This document shows, piece after piece, positions 1 through 9,794 of a stretch of DNA of 64,000 bases. Source of the DNA: Streptomyces sp. MRC013 (GTDB taxonomy: Bacteria > Actinomycetota > Actinomycetes > Streptomycetales > Streptomycetaceae). The stretch's first letter is position 1. Each line of letters begins with the position of its first letter. The notes under the pieces were generated by a model, which did no database searches, was not told the DNA's origin, and worked only from the letters and a program-made list of their open reading frames with translations. Position numbers and translations under genes: made by a program. Location of the stretch: contig NZ_CP094264.1 of the NCBI RefSeq assembly GCF_023614235.1, positions 496,001 to 560,000 on the forward strand. Direction: 5' to 3'.

Positions 1-1020
1 CTGGCCTCGTTCCAGCCCACGTTCGTGCTGGCCGTGCCGTCCGTCTTCGAGAAGGTCTTCGAGGCGGCGCGGCGGCGCGCGGAGGCCGACGGGAAGGGCG
101 GCGTCTTCGAGCGGGCCGTCGAGGTGGCCGTCCGGTACGCGGAGGCGCAGGAGGAGCGGGCCCTGGGGGCCGGTCCGGGGCCCTCGGCGGCGCTGCGGGT
201 GCGGCACCGGTTGTTCGACCGGCTCGTGTACGACAAGGTGCGCGCGGTGTTCGGGGGGCGGGTGCGGCACGCCATGTCGGGCGGCTCCGCGATGGGCCGG
301 AGACTGGGGCTGTTCTTCGCGGGCGCGGGCGTGACCGTGTACGAGGGGTACGGGCTGACCGAGGCGTGCTCCGCGTCGACCCTCAACCCGCCGGAGCGGA
401 CCAAGTTCGGAACCGTGGGGCCGCCCCTGCCCGGGACCTCGGTGCGGATCGCCGACGACGGGGAGGTGTGGCTGCGCGGGCCGCACCTCTTCTCCGGGTA
501 CCTCAACGACCCGTCGGCCGGGGAGGCGGTGCTGCGGGACGGCTGGCTGGCGACCGGGGACCTCGGGGCGCTCGACGAGGACGGCTACCTGACGATCACC
601 GGGCGGAAGAAGGAGATCCTGGTGACGACCAGCGGCAAGAGCGTCGCGCCCCAGATGCTGGAGAACTGCGTGCGCTCGCACCCGCTGGTCGCCCAGTGCG
701 TCGTGGTCGGCAACGACCGGCCGTACGTCGCGGCGCTGATCACCCTGGACCAGGAGGCGATCGAGCACTGGCTCGCACTGCAGCGGCGGGCGCCGCTGCA
801 GGCGACCGAGCTGGTCCGGGACCCGGCGCTGGAGAAGGAGATCCGCCGCGCGGTCGTCGCCGCCAACACGCTGGTGTCGCACGCCGAGGCGATCCGCACC
901 TTCCGCATCCTGGCCCATCCGTTCAGCGAGGAGCACGGCCTGCTGACGCCGTCGCTGAAGCTGAAGCGGCGCGCCATCGAGACGCTGTACGCGGCGGAGG
1001 TCGAGGCCCTGTACCGCTGA
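1..1020 (+). CDS. Long-chain acyl-CoA synthetase, C-terminal part (5' end outside window)
   Basis: This enzyme activates fatty acids to acyl-CoA through an acyl-adenylate. The reading frame is open from the first base, so the N-terminal half, including the first ATP motif, lies upstream. The visible part holds the adenylate-forming signatures YGLTE (near base 350), GWLATGDLG (near 541) and the hinge/C-domain motif GRKKEILVTTSGKSVAP (near 601). The last of these is typical of the FadD15-like AMP-dependent synthetases of actinobacteria. It ends in TGA at 1018-1020 and converges on the methyltransferase gene 21 nt away. The family is clear, but the chain-length preference cannot be read. Confidence 0.93.
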   Translation: MASFQPTFVLAVPSVFEKVFEAARRRAEADGKGGVFERAVEVAVRYAEAQEERALGAGPGPSAALRVRHRLFDRLVYDKVRAVFGGRVRHAMSGGSAMGRRLGLFFAGAGVTVYEGYGLTEACSASTLNPPERTKFGTVGPPLPGTSVRIADDGEVWLRGPHLFSGYLNDPSAGEAVLRDGWLATGDLGALDEDGYLTITGRKKEILVTTSGKSVAPQMLENCVRSHPLVAQCVVVGNDRPYVAALITLDQEAIEHWLALQRRAPLQATELVRDPALEKEIRRAVVAANTLVSHAEAIRTFRILAHPFSEEHGLLTPSLKLKRRAIETLYAAEVEALYR

Positions 1021-1041
1021 CGCGCCGTGGCCCGGGTGCCG

Positions 1042-1896
1042 TCAGGAGGCGCGGCGGGCGGTGTGCACCGTGCGGGCCGTGAGGAGGTGCACGTCGGGGC
1101 GGCGGTGGAGGCTCGCGGGGTCCTCCGGGTCGAGCAGCCGGTCGAGGGCGGTGAGGTCCTCGTCGGAGAGCCGGTCGCCGACGACGTCGCGGGTCCGGGT
1201 GAAGACCGTGACGACGTGCTCGCGCACGGCGGCGGGGACGGGCGCCGGGACGTCCAGCAGGAAGGTGCGGGTCCCGGTCGGGACGAGCCCCGCGGCGGCG
1301 AGCAGCGCCGGCCAGTCCTCGACCTCCGCGCGGGCGCCGGGCAGCGCGGCCCGCATCTGGCTGAACCAGTCGGCGGTCAGCGCCTCGACGCGGGCCTCCA
1401 GACCGGGCCGTCCGACGCCGGCGTCGCGGGGCAGGTGACGCGCCGCCAGGCCGCCCTCCGCCAGGGCGAGCAGCCCGCCGGGGCGCAGGCGGCGGGCGAG
1501 GCCCGCCAGGGCGCCGCGCTGGTCGCCGACGTGGTGGACGGACTCCCCCGCCCAGACCAGGTCCGCCTCGCCGAGCCGGTCCGTGGCGCCGGGCAGTTCG
1601 GCGAGCAGCGTGGTGAACCGGTCGCCGAGCCCGGAGTTGCGCTCCCGGGCGCGCTCCAGCAGTTCGGGCGTCGCGTCGACGGCGACGACCTCCGCGTACG
1701 GGAACGCCTCGGCGAGGAGGCGGGACAGCACGCCGGGGCCGCTGCCGACGTCGAGGACGCGCCGGGCGGCGCCCACCGGCAGCAGGTCGGCGAGCCAGGC
1801 CGTCGCCCGCCGGTACAGCGGGGTGCGCAGTTCGGCGCCGCGCTCCAGCAGCGGCAGCATCGCGGTCCAGTCCATGTGGGTGTGGTCGTGGGTCAT
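1042..1896 (-). CDS. Class I SAM-dependent methyltransferase
   Basis: A 284-residue protein with the SAM-binding motif I VLDVGSGPGVLSRLL at about residues 47-61, followed by the acidic motif II VVAVDATPELL, so it has a Rossmann methyltransferase fold. The N-terminus MTHDHTHMDW is His-rich. The start is the ATG at 1894-1896. A longer frame continues upstream, but it has no start supported by a ribosome site and reads as G/C-rich shadow. The substrate is unknown. It stands alone between the acyl-CoA synthetase and the pterin dehydratase. Confidence 0.85.
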   Translation of the reverse strand: MTHDHTHMDWTAMLPLLERGAELRTPLYRRATAWLADLLPVGAARRVLDVGSGPGVLSRLLAEAFPYAEVVAVDATPELLERARERNSGLGDRFTTLLAELPGATDRLGEADLVWAGESVHHVGDQRGALAGLARRLRPGGLLALAEGGLAARHLPRDAGVGRPGLEARVEALTADWFSQMRAALPGARAEVEDWPALLAAAGLVPTGTRTFLLDVPAPVPAAVREHVVTVFTRTRDVVGDRLSDEDLTALDRLLDPEDPASLHRRPDVHLLTARTVHTARRAS

Positions 1897-2138
1897 GGGG
1901 ACAGCGTGCGGGCCGGGGCCGCCGGAGGCGAGCGGCCGTGCCGATCCGGCAACCCCCGTGCCCACCGGCCGGCGCCCCCGCGGTCCGCGCCCGGACCGCT
2001 CCGGCCCCGCCCGGGCGCGGGGGGCCGCCGCCGCGTCCGGGCGGCGGGCGGGTCCGTGCGGCCGGGGCGGGGGCGCCGGCGGGGCGCTTCCGGGGGGCGC
2101 AGTGGGGCGCCGGGCGAGCGCCGGCGGCCGGCGGGGCG

Positions 2139-2444
2139 TCAGGAGGCGCCGTGGGCGGCGGCGACGGCGTCGACCCGTGAGGCCAGGCGGAAGTCCCGCT
2201 CCGTGACGGCGCCGCCCGCCTCGTGGGTGTGCACGGACACGGTAACCGTGTCGTAGCCCAGGGTCAGGTCGGAGTGGTGGTCGAGTTCGTCCTGCACGCG
2301 CGCGACGTGGACGACCATCGCGGCCGCCGCGAAGTGGGTGGCGAGACGGTAGGTGCGGGAGATCCGGTCGTCGGCGAAGGACCAGCCGGGCAGTTCGCGC
2401 AGCCGGTCCTCGACCTCCCTCTGCGGCAGCGGTTCGGTGGGCAT
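2139..2444 (-). CDS. phhB: 4a-hydroxytetrahydrobiopterin dehydratase (pterin-4a-carbinolamine dehydratase)
   Basis: A 101-residue protein of the usual size for the family. It dehydrates 4a-hydroxytetrahydropterin and so regenerates the pterin cofactor of aromatic amino-acid hydroxylases. The active-site signature is visible as ELDHHSDL around residues 53-60, followed by the family Tyr, His and Asp spacing (GYDTVTVSVHTHE, then RVD). No phenylalanine hydroxylase gene is present in this window, so its partner must lie elsewhere. It is transcribed alone on the minus strand. Confidence 0.92.
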   Translation of the reverse strand: MPTEPLPQREVEDRLRELPGWSFADDRISRTYRLATHFAAAAMVVHVARVQDELDHHSDLTLGYDTVTVSVHTHEAGGAVTERDFRLASRVDAVAAAHGAS

Positions 2445-2679
2445 GTGCCGTCTCCTCGCGGTCGGGTGCCGTGGTGCTCCCGACCCTACGGTCCCGGTGC
2501 CCGCCGCCCCCGGCCGACACCGCCGGCCGGGTCACCGTCCGCGGTGTGGCGACCGTCGCGACGGCCACGGGTCCGGGACACGGCGGATCGCCCTCCGTCG
2601 GGGTCCGCACACGGGGTGGTACGGGCCCGCTCCGGCCGGGGTCCCGGCCCGGGCCCCGTGCGGACCACCCCGCCGGTCG

Positions 2680-2727
2680 CGCCACCGCCCGGTCGACCGC
2701 CCCGGGCTGGTCGACCGGGCGGTGGCG
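2680..2727 (-). terminator. Strong hairpin downstream of the ctaD operon
   Basis: An 18-bp perfect stem (2680-2697 against 2710-2727) with a 12-nt loop sits 53 nt past the stop of the small membrane gene, reading the minus strand. It is placed to end the ctaD transcript before the pterin dehydratase gene. No U-run follows, which is normal in Streptomyces. It is the only structure I see in the 335-nt gap 2445-2779. Confidence 0.7.
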
Positions 2728-2779
2728 GTCGTCCGCGGGCGCGGGCGGGGCCGCGGCTGCCCCGGGCACGCCGCCCGAG

Positions 2780-3133
2780 TCACCCGGCGGTGAGCCAGGC
2801 GCCCGCGCACAGCGCCGCCGCGATGAGGAGCGAGGCGACGCTCAGGCACAGGAGGCGCTGCCGCAGTTGCACGTAGCGCGCGGTGTACTCGCCGCGCAGT
2901 TCGACGCAGCGGTCGGCGATCGCCCGCAGGACCTTCTTCGACAGTTCGATGCGGTCCTCCGCGTAGAGGCGCGCCACCTCCTCGTGCTGGGCGGTGGTCA
3001 GCCACGGCATGCGGCGGGCGAACGCCTCGCCCTCTTCGCGGGCCCTGAGCAGCTCCGCCTGGGCGAGGAGGTAGCCCTCGACGCGGTTGATGCCCGCGGC
3101 CGTCTCGCGGCCCGCCGCCGAGGTGGCTCTCAT
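2780..3133 (-). CDS. Small membrane protein coupled to cytochrome oxidase subunit I
   Basis: A 117-residue protein. Residues 1-90 are charged and helical, rich in Arg, Glu and Ala, with a possible coiled coil. They are followed by one C-terminal membrane helix, roughly [20 protein letters not shown]. The ATG at 3131-3133 overlaps the ctaD stop by 4 nt (ATGA), which indicates translational coupling. I infer a role with the oxidase from this overlap only. The sequence does not match a known small oxidase subunit that I recognise. Confidence 0.75.
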   Translation of the reverse strand: MRATSAAGRETAAGINRVEGYLLAQAELLRAREEGEAFARRMPWLTTAQHEEVARLYAEDRIELSKKVLRAIADRCVELRGEYTARYVQLRQRLLCLSVASLLIAAALCAGAWLTAG

Positions 3134-4860
3134 CCCAGCTCCCCCTTGCCTCCCGGCCGGGCAGCCGTCCCCTTCTCGGGCTCGATGACGTCCCGGCGGC
3201 CGCCCGTCTCCTGCGCCCTGAGGGCGGTGACCTCGGGGTGGTGCAGGTCGAAGGCGGGCGATTCGGAGCGGACCCGGGGCAGGGTGAGGAAGTTGTGGCG
3301 CGGCGGCGGGCAGGAGGTGGCCCATTCGAGGGAACGTCCGTAGCCCCACGGGTCGTCGACGTCGACCCGCTTGCCGATCTTGGCGGTCTTCCACACGTTG
3401 TACAGGAACGGCAGGGTGGAGAGGCCCAGCAGGAACGCGCCGATCGAGGAGAGCATGTTGAGGCCGGTGAACCCGTCGGCCGCCAGGTAGTCCGCGTACC
3501 GGCGGGGCATGCCCTGGGCGCCGAGCCAGTGCTGCACCAGGAACGTCAGGTGGAAGCCGACGAACAGGGTCCAGAAGTGGATCTTGCCGAGGCGCTCGTC
3601 GAGCATCGTGCCGGTCATCTTCGGCCACCAGAAGTGGAAGCCGGCGAACATCGCGAACACCACGGTGCCGAAGACGACGTAGTGGAAGTGCGCCACCACG
3701 AAGTACGTGTCGGTGACGTGCCAGTCCAGCGGCGGCGAGCCGAGGATGACGCCGGTCAGCCCGCCGAAGAGGAAGGTGACGAGGAAGCCGACGGCCCACA
3801 GCATCGGCGTCTCGAAACTGATCGTGCCCTTCCACATCGTGCCGATCCAGTTGAAGAACTTCACCCCGGTGGGCACGGCGATGAGGAAGGTCATGAACGA
3901 GAAGAACGGCAGCAGCACCGCGCCGGTGGCGAACATGTGGTGCGCCCACACCGTCGCCGACAGGCCGGTGATGGCGATCGTCGCGGCCACCAGGCCGATG
4001 TACCCGAACAGCGGCTTGCGGCAGAAGACCGGGATGACCTCGCTGACCACCCCGAAGAAGGGCAGCGCCAGGATGTACACCTCCGGATGGCCGAAGAACC
4101 AGAACAGGTGCTGCCACAGGAGCGCCCCGCCGGTTTCCGGGTCGAACACCTGGGCCCCGAAGCGCCGGTCCGCCTCCAGGGCGAACAGCGCGGCCGCCAG
4201 GACCGGGAACGCGAGCAGGACCAGCACGGAGGTCAGCAGCACGTTCCAGGTGAAGATCGGCATCCGGAACATCGTCATGCCGGGCGCCCGCATGCAGATG
4301 ATGGTGGTGATGAAGTTGACCGCGCCCAGAATGGTGCCGAAGCCGGTCAGCGCCAGCCCCATGATCCACATGTCGCCGCCGGCGTAGGGGGTGCGTTCCC
4401 CGCCGCTGAGGGGGGTGTAGGCGGTCCAGCCGAAGTCCGCGGTGCCCTGGGTCGTCAGCAGGCCGCCCAGGACGATGAGGCTGCCGAAGAGGAACAGCCA
4501 GTACGAGAACATGTTCAGCCGCGGGAACGCCACGTCGGGGGCCCCGATCTGCAACGGCATGATCGCGTTGGCGAACCCGGTGAACGTCGGGGTGGCGAAC
4601 AGCAGCAGCATGACCGTGCCGTGCAGGGTGAAGGTCTGGTTGTACTGCTCGTTCGAGATCAGTTGGATGCCGGGGCGCGCCAGCTCCGCACGGAGCATCA
4701 GCGCCAGCAGACCGCCGAACAGGAAGAAGACGAAGGACGTGATCAGGTAGAGGTGTCCGATCTTCTTGTGGTCCGTCGTGGTGAGCCAGTCGACGGCGAT
4801 ACGGCCCCACCCCCGCCTTCTCACTGGCACGAGGGTGGTCTGCTCGTTGGTCGTGGCCAT
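3130..4860 (-). CDS. ctaD: Cytochrome c oxidase subunit I (aa3-type)
   Basis: Catalytic subunit of the terminal oxidase, holding haem a and the haem a3-CuB centre in the membrane. It has about 576 residues and 12 predicted helices. Visible ligands include [14 protein letters not shown] (CuB His cross-linked to Tyr), AHHMFATG (two CuB His) and [15 protein letters not shown] (haem ligands). The start chosen is ATG at 4858-4860 ([10 protein letters not shown]). An ATG 12 nt upstream lacks a better ribosome site. It is not beside the subunit II/III genes or the bc1 genes, so it is probably a second, accessory copy. Confidence 0.95.
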   Translation of the reverse strand: MATTNEQTTLVPVRRRGWGRIAVDWLTTTDHKKIGHLYLITSFVFFLFGGLLALMLRAELARPGIQLISNEQYNQTFTLHGTVMLLLFATPTFTGFANAIMPLQIGAPDVAFPRLNMFSYWLFLFGSLIVLGGLLTTQGTADFGWTAYTPLSGGERTPYAGGDMWIMGLALTGFGTILGAVNFITTIICMRAPGMTMFRMPIFTWNVLLTSVLVLLAFPVLAAALFALEADRRFGAQVFDPETGGALLWQHLFWFFGHPEVYILALPFFGVVSEVIPVFCRKPLFGYIGLVAATIAITGLSATVWAHHMFATGAVLLPFFSFMTFLIAVPTGVKFFNWIGTMWKGTISFETPMLWAVGFLVTFLFGGLTGVILGSPPLDWHVTDTYFVVAHFHYVVFGTVVFAMFAGFHFWWPKMTGTMLDERLGKIHFWTLFVGFHLTFLVQHWLGAQGMPRRYADYLAADGFTGLNMLSSIGAFLLGLSTLPFLYNVWKTAKIGKRVDVDDPWGYGRSLEWATSCPPPRHNFLTLPRVRSESPAFDLHHPEVTALRAQETGGRRDVIEPEKGTAARPGGKGELG

Positions 4861-5226
4861 GCGAAACCCCATCCGGGCGGTCGAGGGCGATCGGAGAACG
4901 GGCGGTTGGGTACCCCATCGCACCATGGCAAACGCACCGGATCGGCGCGCGTCACGACCTCGCCGATTGAGCCGTTCGGGCAACAACACGTCTGATGGGA
5001 TGGTGTGAGTGTCCGTCAGTCGGGGCGGACGGCCCCGGTGGCGGGAGCGCGCGGGCGTCCGCCGGCCGGGGTGGGGAGCCCCGGCGGCGCCGGGCCGGTG
5101 GGGGCCGGCCGGCGGCCTCTCCGCGCGGTCCCCGGCCGGGGCGGTCCGCGGCCGGGGCGGTCCGCCCCCTGCCCGGCGTTCCGCCGGCGTGACGCCGGCC
5201 GGTGGCGGAGGGGGCGGCCGTCCGCC
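4861..5226. other. Intergenic stretch upstream of ctaD
   Basis: There are 366 nt without a credible gene. The first 140 nt next to ctaD are less GC-rich and should hold its minus-strand promoter. The rest (about 5010-5226) is very G/C-rich sequence with short repeated GCCGGGGC-like blocks and no codon pattern. I see no operator or RNA element. Confidence 0.5.
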
Positions 5227-5679
5227 CTACCGGCGCGCCGGGCGCCCGGCGCCGCGGGTCAGCAGCACGCCCAGGGCGATCATGCCCGCCCCGAGGAAGA
5301 AGTGCAGCCAGTTGTCGGCGGTGTTGACGGGCACGAAGTTGGCGGCGCTGTCGTGGTCGATGATCAGGCCGTAGAGCCACAGGAGCAGGTAGACGACGCC
5401 GCCCCCGATGAGGAAACTGCGGGCGGTGGAGGCCGCGCGGGCCATGGTGAGGCCCGCGATCCCGAACAGCAGGTGCACGATGTTGTGCAGGATCGACACC
5501 TGGAACAGACCCAGCAGCTTGGCCTCGGAGTGGTGCTCGGCGAACTTCATCGTGTCGTAGTCCGTCGTGATCCCGGGGATGAAGCCGAGGATCCCCACCA
5601 GCAGGAACACCGCGCCCACCAGGAGGGCGGCCTTCTGCACGGGGGTCCGCGCGGTCGTCGTGCGGGGGTGAGTGGTCAT
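5227..5679 (-). CDS. DUF4383 family membrane protein
   Basis: A 150-residue integral membrane protein with four predicted helices (for example AALLVGAVFLLVGILGFIPG near the N-terminus and FFLGAGMIALGVLL near the C-terminus). The segment HNIVHLLFGIAGL between the first two helices is characteristic of the DUF4383 family, which is common in actinobacteria and has no assigned function. The start is ATG at 5677-5679. It is divergent from tdh, with 228 nt shared between them. Confidence 0.88.
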   Translation of the reverse strand: MTTHPRTTTARTPVQKAALLVGAVFLLVGILGFIPGITTDYDTMKFAEHHSEAKLLGLFQVSILHNIVHLLFGIAGLTMARAASTARSFLIGGGVVYLLLWLYGLIIDHDSAANFVPVNTADNWLHFFLGAGMIALGVLLTRGAGRPARR

Positions 5680-5907
5680 GGGGCGACCTCTTTCTCGCGG
5701 GGCGGCGGGTGCCGCCGTCCGGCTCTCACGACGCCGACTACCCCCCACCCGCCCCCTTAGCCCCGTCGCGGCGGGACCGGTGCTCACCCGGTCGGCGGGC
5801 GCGTGAAGCCAGGCTGTGGGACCGCTTAAGAAAACCTCGATGGACGTGGCCCTCCCGGATCGGCAGATTGGTCGCGTTCACCTCTCCTCCCGCCTGGAGT
5901 CATCGCG

Positions 5908-6936
5908 ATGAAGGCCCTTGTCAAGCAGAAGGCCGAACCCGGCCTGTGGCTGATGGACGTCCCCGAGCCCGAGACGGGCCCCGGCGACGTGCTGATCAGG
6001 GTGCTGCGCACCGGTATCTGCGGGACCGACCTACACATCCGCGCGTGGGACGGCTGGGCGCGGCAGGCCGTGTCGACGCCTCTGGTCCTCGGCCACGAGT
6101 TCGTCGGCGAGGTCGCCGCGGTCGGCTCCGACGTGCAAGACGTCGCGGTGGGCGACCTGGTCAGCGGCGAGGGCCACCTCGTCTGCGGCAAGTGCCGCAA
6201 CTGCCTGGCGGGCCGCCGCCACCTGTGCCGGGCGACGGTCGGGCTCGGCGTCGGGCGGAACGGGGCGTTCGCCGAGTACGTGGCGCTGCCCGCGTCCAAC
6301 GTGTGGGTGCACCGCACGAAGGTGGACCTCGACATCGCGGCGATCTTCGACCCGTTCGGCAACGCGGTGCACACGGCGCTGTCGTTCCCGCTGGTCGGCG
6401 AGGACGTGCTGATCACGGGCGCCGGCCCGATCGGCATCATGGCGGCGGCCGTGGCCCGGCACGCCGGCGCGCGCAACGTGGTGATCACCGACGTGAGCGA
6501 GCCCCGCCTGGAGATCGCCCGCGAGGTCGGCGCGACCCTCGCGGTGAACGTCGCGGAGACGAGCGTGGCGGACGCGCAGAGGCGGCTGGGGCTGCGGGAG
6601 GGCTTCGACGTCGGCCTGGAGATGTCCGGCCGTCCCGAGGCGATGCGCGAGATGGTCGCCAACATGACCCACGGCGGGCGCATCGCGATGCTGGGCCTGC
6701 CGGCGGAGGAGTTCCCGGTCGACTGGTCGAGGATCGTGACGTCGATGATCACGGTCAAGGGCATCTACGGCCGGGAGATGTACGAGACGTGGTACGCCAT
6801 GACGGTGCTGCTGGAGGGCGGCCTCGACCTGAGTCCCGTGGTCACCGGCACCTATCCGTACAAGGACTTCGACGCCGCGTTCGACGAGGCGTCGACGGCC
6901 CGCAGCGGCAAGATCATCCTGAACTGGGACGCGTGA
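5908..6936 (+). CDS. tdh: L-threonine 3-dehydrogenase
   Basis: A zinc-dependent medium-chain dehydrogenase of 342 residues that oxidises L-threonine to 2-amino-3-ketobutyrate with NAD+. Catalytic zinc ligands are visible as Cys38 (TGICGTD) and His63-Glu64 (GHEF). The structural zinc cysteines lie in CGKCRNC plus a following Cys, around residues 95-109. The Rossmann glycines are in [10 protein letters not shown]. The gene is followed 60 nt later by kbl, which consumes the unstable product, so the pair is a two-step threonine-to-glycine route. Confidence 0.95.
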   Translation: MKALVKQKAEPGLWLMDVPEPETGPGDVLIRVLRTGICGTDLHIRAWDGWARQAVSTPLVLGHEFVGEVAAVGSDVQDVAVGDLVSGEGHLVCGKCRNCLAGRRHLCRATVGLGVGRNGAFAEYVALPASNVWVHRTKVDLDIAAIFDPFGNAVHTALSFPLVGEDVLITGAGPIGIMAAAVARHAGARNVVITDVSEPRLEIAREVGATLAVNVAETSVADAQRRLGLREGFDVGLEMSGRPEAMREMVANMTHGGRIAMLGLPAEEFPVDWSRIVTSMITVKGIYGREMYETWYAMTVLLEGGLDLSPVVTGTYPYKDFDAAFDEASTARSGKIILNWDA

Positions 6937-6996
6937 CGCGGGCCGGTACGCGCCCCTCCGCATCCCTGGCCACCGCGACCCCTAGGAGCACCCCTG

Positions 6997-8190
6997 ATGT
7001 TCGTGTCCGTCCGTGACGAGCTGCGCGCCGCCCTCGACGAGATCCGCGACGCCGGGCTGTACAAGCCCGAGCGGGTCATCGGCACCCCGCAGTCCGCTTC
7101 CGTCGCCGTCACCGCGGGCGGCGCGCCCGGCGACGTGCTGAACTTCTGCGCCAACAACTACCTGGGCCTCGCCGACCACCCCGAGGTGGTGGCGGCGGCC
7201 AAGGAGGCCCTGGACCGCTGGGGCTACGGCATGGCGTCCGTGCGGTTCATCTGCGGCACGCAGGAGATCCACAAGGAGCTGGAGCGGAGGCTGTCGGCGT
7301 TCCTCGGGCAGGAGGACACGATCCTCTACTCCTCCTGCTTCGACGCGAACGGCGGTGTCTTCGAGACCCTCCTCGGCCCCGAGGACGCGGTGATCTCCGA
7401 CGCCCTGAACCACGCGTCGATCATCGACGGCATCCGCCTGTCGAAGGCCTCCCGGTACCGGTACGCCAACCGCGACATGGCCGAGCTGGAGGCCCGGCTG
7501 AAGGAGGCGGCGGGCGCCCGGCGCCGCCTGGTCGTCACCGACGGCGTGTTCTCGATGGACGGCTACGTGGCGCCGCTGCGGGAGATCTGCGACCTCGCCG
7601 ACCGGTACGACGCGATGGTCATGGTCGACGACTCGCACGCCGTCGGCTTCGTCGGCGCGGGCGGCCGGGGCACGCCGGAGCTGCACGACGTGATGGACCG
7701 CGTGGACATCGTCACCGGCACCCTCGGCAAGGCGCTGGGCGGCGCGTCCGGCGGCTACGTGGCGGCCCGCGCGGAGATCGTGGAGCTGCTGCGCCAGCGG
7801 TCCCGCCCGTACCTGTTCTCCAACTCGCTCGCCCCGGTGATCGCCGCCGCGTCGCTGAAGGTCCTCGACCTGCTGGAGTCGGCGGGCGACCTGCGCGAGC
7901 GGCTCGACGCGAACACGAAGCTGTTCCGCACCCGGATGGCGGAGGAGGGCTTCGAGATCCTGCCGGGCGACCACGCGATCGCCCCCGTGATGATCGGGGA
8001 CGCGGCGCGGGCGGCGCGCATGGCGGAGCTGCTGCTGGAGCGCGGGGTGTACGTGATCGGCTTCTCCTACCCGGTGGTGCCGATGGGGCAGGCCCGGATC
8101 CGGGTGCAGCTCTCGGCGGCGCACTCCGCGGCGGACGTGGAGCGCGCGGTGGCGGCGTTCGTGGACGCCCGGGCCGTGATGGACGCGTGA
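6997..8190 (+). CDS. kbl: Glycine C-acetyltransferase (2-amino-3-ketobutyrate CoA ligase)
   Basis: A PLP enzyme of the alpha-oxoamine synthase family, 397 residues. It cleaves 2-amino-3-ketobutyrate with CoA to glycine and acetyl-CoA. Visible residues are the PLP ring-binding DDSHAVGF near residue 211 and the Schiff-base Lys in [14 protein letters not shown] near residue 243. The start is ATG at 6997 with AGGAG upstream. It forms an operon with tdh and ends just before a perfect 19-bp hairpin. Confidence 0.95.
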   Translation: MFVSVRDELRAALDEIRDAGLYKPERVIGTPQSASVAVTAGGAPGDVLNFCANNYLGLADHPEVVAAAKEALDRWGYGMASVRFICGTQEIHKELERRLSAFLGQEDTILYSSCFDANGGVFETLLGPEDAVISDALNHASIIDGIRLSKASRYRYANRDMAELEARLKEAAGARRRLVVTDGVFSMDGYVAPLREICDLADRYDAMVMVDDSHAVGFVGAGGRGTPELHDVMDRVDIVTGTLGKALGGASGGYVAARAEIVELLRQRSRPYLFSNSLAPVIAAASLKVLDLLESAGDLRERLDANTKLFRTRMAEEGFEILPGDHAIAPVMIGDAARAARMAELLLERGVYVIGFSYPVVPMGQARIRVQLSAAHSAADVERAVAAFVDARAVMDA

Positions 8191-8196
8191 GGCCGG

Positions 8197-8243
8197 CCCG
8201 GCGGCCGGGGCGGCGGACGTGTGACGCCGCCCCGGCCGCCGGG
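8197..8243 (+). terminator. Perfect 19-bp hairpin after kbl
   Basis: The arms 8197-8215 and 8225-8243 are perfectly complementary around a 9-nt loop, starting 6 nt after the kbl stop. Its right arm touches the GACAAT promoter-like hexamer of the LysR gene, so ending the kbl transcript and starting the LysR gene are packed into 60 nt. Confidence 0.75.
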
Positions 8244-8256
8244 TGACAATGGCGGG

Positions 8257-9180
8257 GTGATCGACCCCCGCCGGCTGCGCATACTGCGGGCCGCGGCGGA
8301 CCACCGCACGGTGACCGCCGCCGCGGCAGCGCTGTACCTCACCCCGTCCGCCGTCTCCCAGCAGCTCACCGCGCTGGAGCAGGAGACCGGGCACACCCTG
8401 CTGACCCGCAGCGGCCGGGGGGTGCGGCTCACCCCGGCCGGGGAGATCCTGCTGGAACACGCCAACGAGGTGCTGGCGCAGTTGGAGCGCGCCGAGGCGG
8501 AGCTCGCGGCGTACGCGGACGGGACGGCGGGCGAGGTGTCGGTCGCGGCGTTCGCCACGGGCATCGCGGAGGTGCTGGCCCCGGCGATCGAGCGGCTCGC
8601 GGAGCGCCACCCGGGGATCCGGCTGCGGGTGCGGGACGTGGAGGGCGACGAGTCGCTGCCGCTCGTCCTCAACGGCGTGGCCGACCTGGCGCTGTCCGTG
8701 GAGTACCGGGGCGCGCCGCGCGAGGGCGACCGGCGGCTGGCGCGGGTGCCGCTGTACGCGGAGCCGTTCGACGCGGTGCTCCACGCGGCCCACCCTCTGG
8801 CGCAGGAGCCGGAGGTGGCGCTGGCCGCGCTCGCGGACAGCGACTGGATCGGCCAGTCGCCGGGCAACCCGTGCCACGACGTGGTGCTGCTCGCCTGCGA
8901 GCTGGCGGGTTTCGAGCCGCGGCTGGTGCACGTGTCGGACGACTTCCGCGCGGTCGTGGCGCTCGCGGGCGCGGGCGCGGGGGTGGCCCTCGTGCCGCGC
9001 TCGGCGCTGCGCGGCATCGAGCTGAAGGGCGTGGTGGTCCGGCCGGTGGCGGGCCCGGCGGCGTTCCGCCGGGTGTTCGCGGCGGTGCGGCGGGGCGCCG
9101 AGGAGCACCCGCTGATCCGGCCGGTGCTGGACGCGCTGGTGCGGTCGGCGGCGGGGCTGCCGCCGGCCGGCCCCGTCTGA
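8257..9180 (+). CDS. LysR-family transcriptional regulator
   Basis: A 307-residue protein with an N-terminal winged helix (residues 1-60, including ALYLTPSAVSQQLTALEQE) and a LysR substrate-binding domain (about 90-300). The GTG at 8257 is preferred over a longer frame from 8221. GACAAT ends 7 nt before it, the spacing seen for leaderless mRNAs. It lies on the same strand as tdh-kbl, beyond their terminator, so a role in controlling threonine breakdown is possible but unsupported. Confidence 0.9.
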   Translation: MIDPRRLRILRAAADHRTVTAAAAALYLTPSAVSQQLTALEQETGHTLLTRSGRGVRLTPAGEILLEHANEVLAQLERAEAELAAYADGTAGEVSVAAFATGIAEVLAPAIERLAERHPGIRLRVRDVEGDESLPLVLNGVADLALSVEYRGAPREGDRRLARVPLYAEPFDAVLHAAHPLAQEPEVALAALADSDWIGQSPGNPCHDVVLLACELAGFEPRLVHVSDDFRAVVALAGAGAGVALVPRSALRGIELKGVVVRPVAGPAAFRRVFAAVRRGAEEHPLIRPVLDALVRSAAGLPPAGPV

Positions 9181-9250
9181 GCCCCGCCTGAGCCCACAGG
9201 GCGGGCCGGACCGCCGAAAACCGCTTGCGGCACCCGCGTAGGGTGCGGAC

Positions 9251-9715
9251 ATGCCCACTTCACCCCACCTGCGGGAGATCACCCCCGACAACTTCGAGAC
9301 GGCGATCGGACTGAGGGTCCGCCCCGACCAGGAGCACCTGGTGGCCCCGGTGGTGAAGTCCCTCGCCGAGGCGTACGTCCACCCCGGCGTCGCGTGGCCC
9401 CGGCTCGTCTGCGACGGCGACGAGGCCGTCGGGTTCCTCATGGCCTTCTTCGACGTCGACTGGACCGGCGGGGGCACGGACCTCCGCTCCGGACTCTGGC
9501 GCCTCAACGTCGCCGACGGCAGGCAGGGACGGGGCTACGGGCGGTTCGCGGTGGAGTCCGTGGCGGCCGAGATCCGGCGCCGGGGCGGCACGCGCCTGAC
9601 GGTCACCTGGCACCCCGGGCCGGGCGGTCCGGAGGGCTTCTACCGGACGCTCGGGTTCCGGCCGACCGGGGAGGTCAGCGGGGGCGAGACGGTGGGGGTG
9701 CTGGATCTGTCCTGA
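9251..9715 (+). CDS. GNAT-family N-acetyltransferase
   Basis: A 154-residue protein with the GNAT fold. The acetyl-CoA loop appears as GRQGRGYGRFAVESV near residues 96-110 (the R/Q-x-x-G-x-G/A pattern). The N-terminal part (LREITPDNFETAIGL) resembles spermine/spermidine-type acetyltransferases. The start ATG at 9251 follows TAGGGT by 6 nt, so the message is probably leaderless. Polyamines are one plausible substrate, but the sequence does not settle it. Confidence 0.85.
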   Translation: MPTSPHLREITPDNFETAIGLRVRPDQEHLVAPVVKSLAEAYVHPGVAWPRLVCDGDEAVGFLMAFFDVDWTGGGTDLRSGLWRLNVADGRQGRGYGRFAVESVAAEIRRRGGTRLTVTWHPGPGGPEGFYRTLGFRPTGEVSGGETVGVLDLS

Positions 9716-9794
9716 GCCCCGGCCCCGCCGCGCCGGCCGCACGGGCGCCGGGGCCCGTACCGGGGTGTCCGGCGGGCTCGGTGCGGGCGGGTGG

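Noticed and set aside
4870..4872. Alternative ctaD start 12 nt upstream
   Set aside because: No ribosome site precedes it, and MATTNEQ at 4860 has a G-rich sequence at suitable distance.
6982..9507. 841-residue minus-strand open frame opposite kbl and the LysR gene
   Set aside because: The product is low-complexity Arg/Gly/His sequence, antisense to two well-supported genes. It is a GC-bias shadow.
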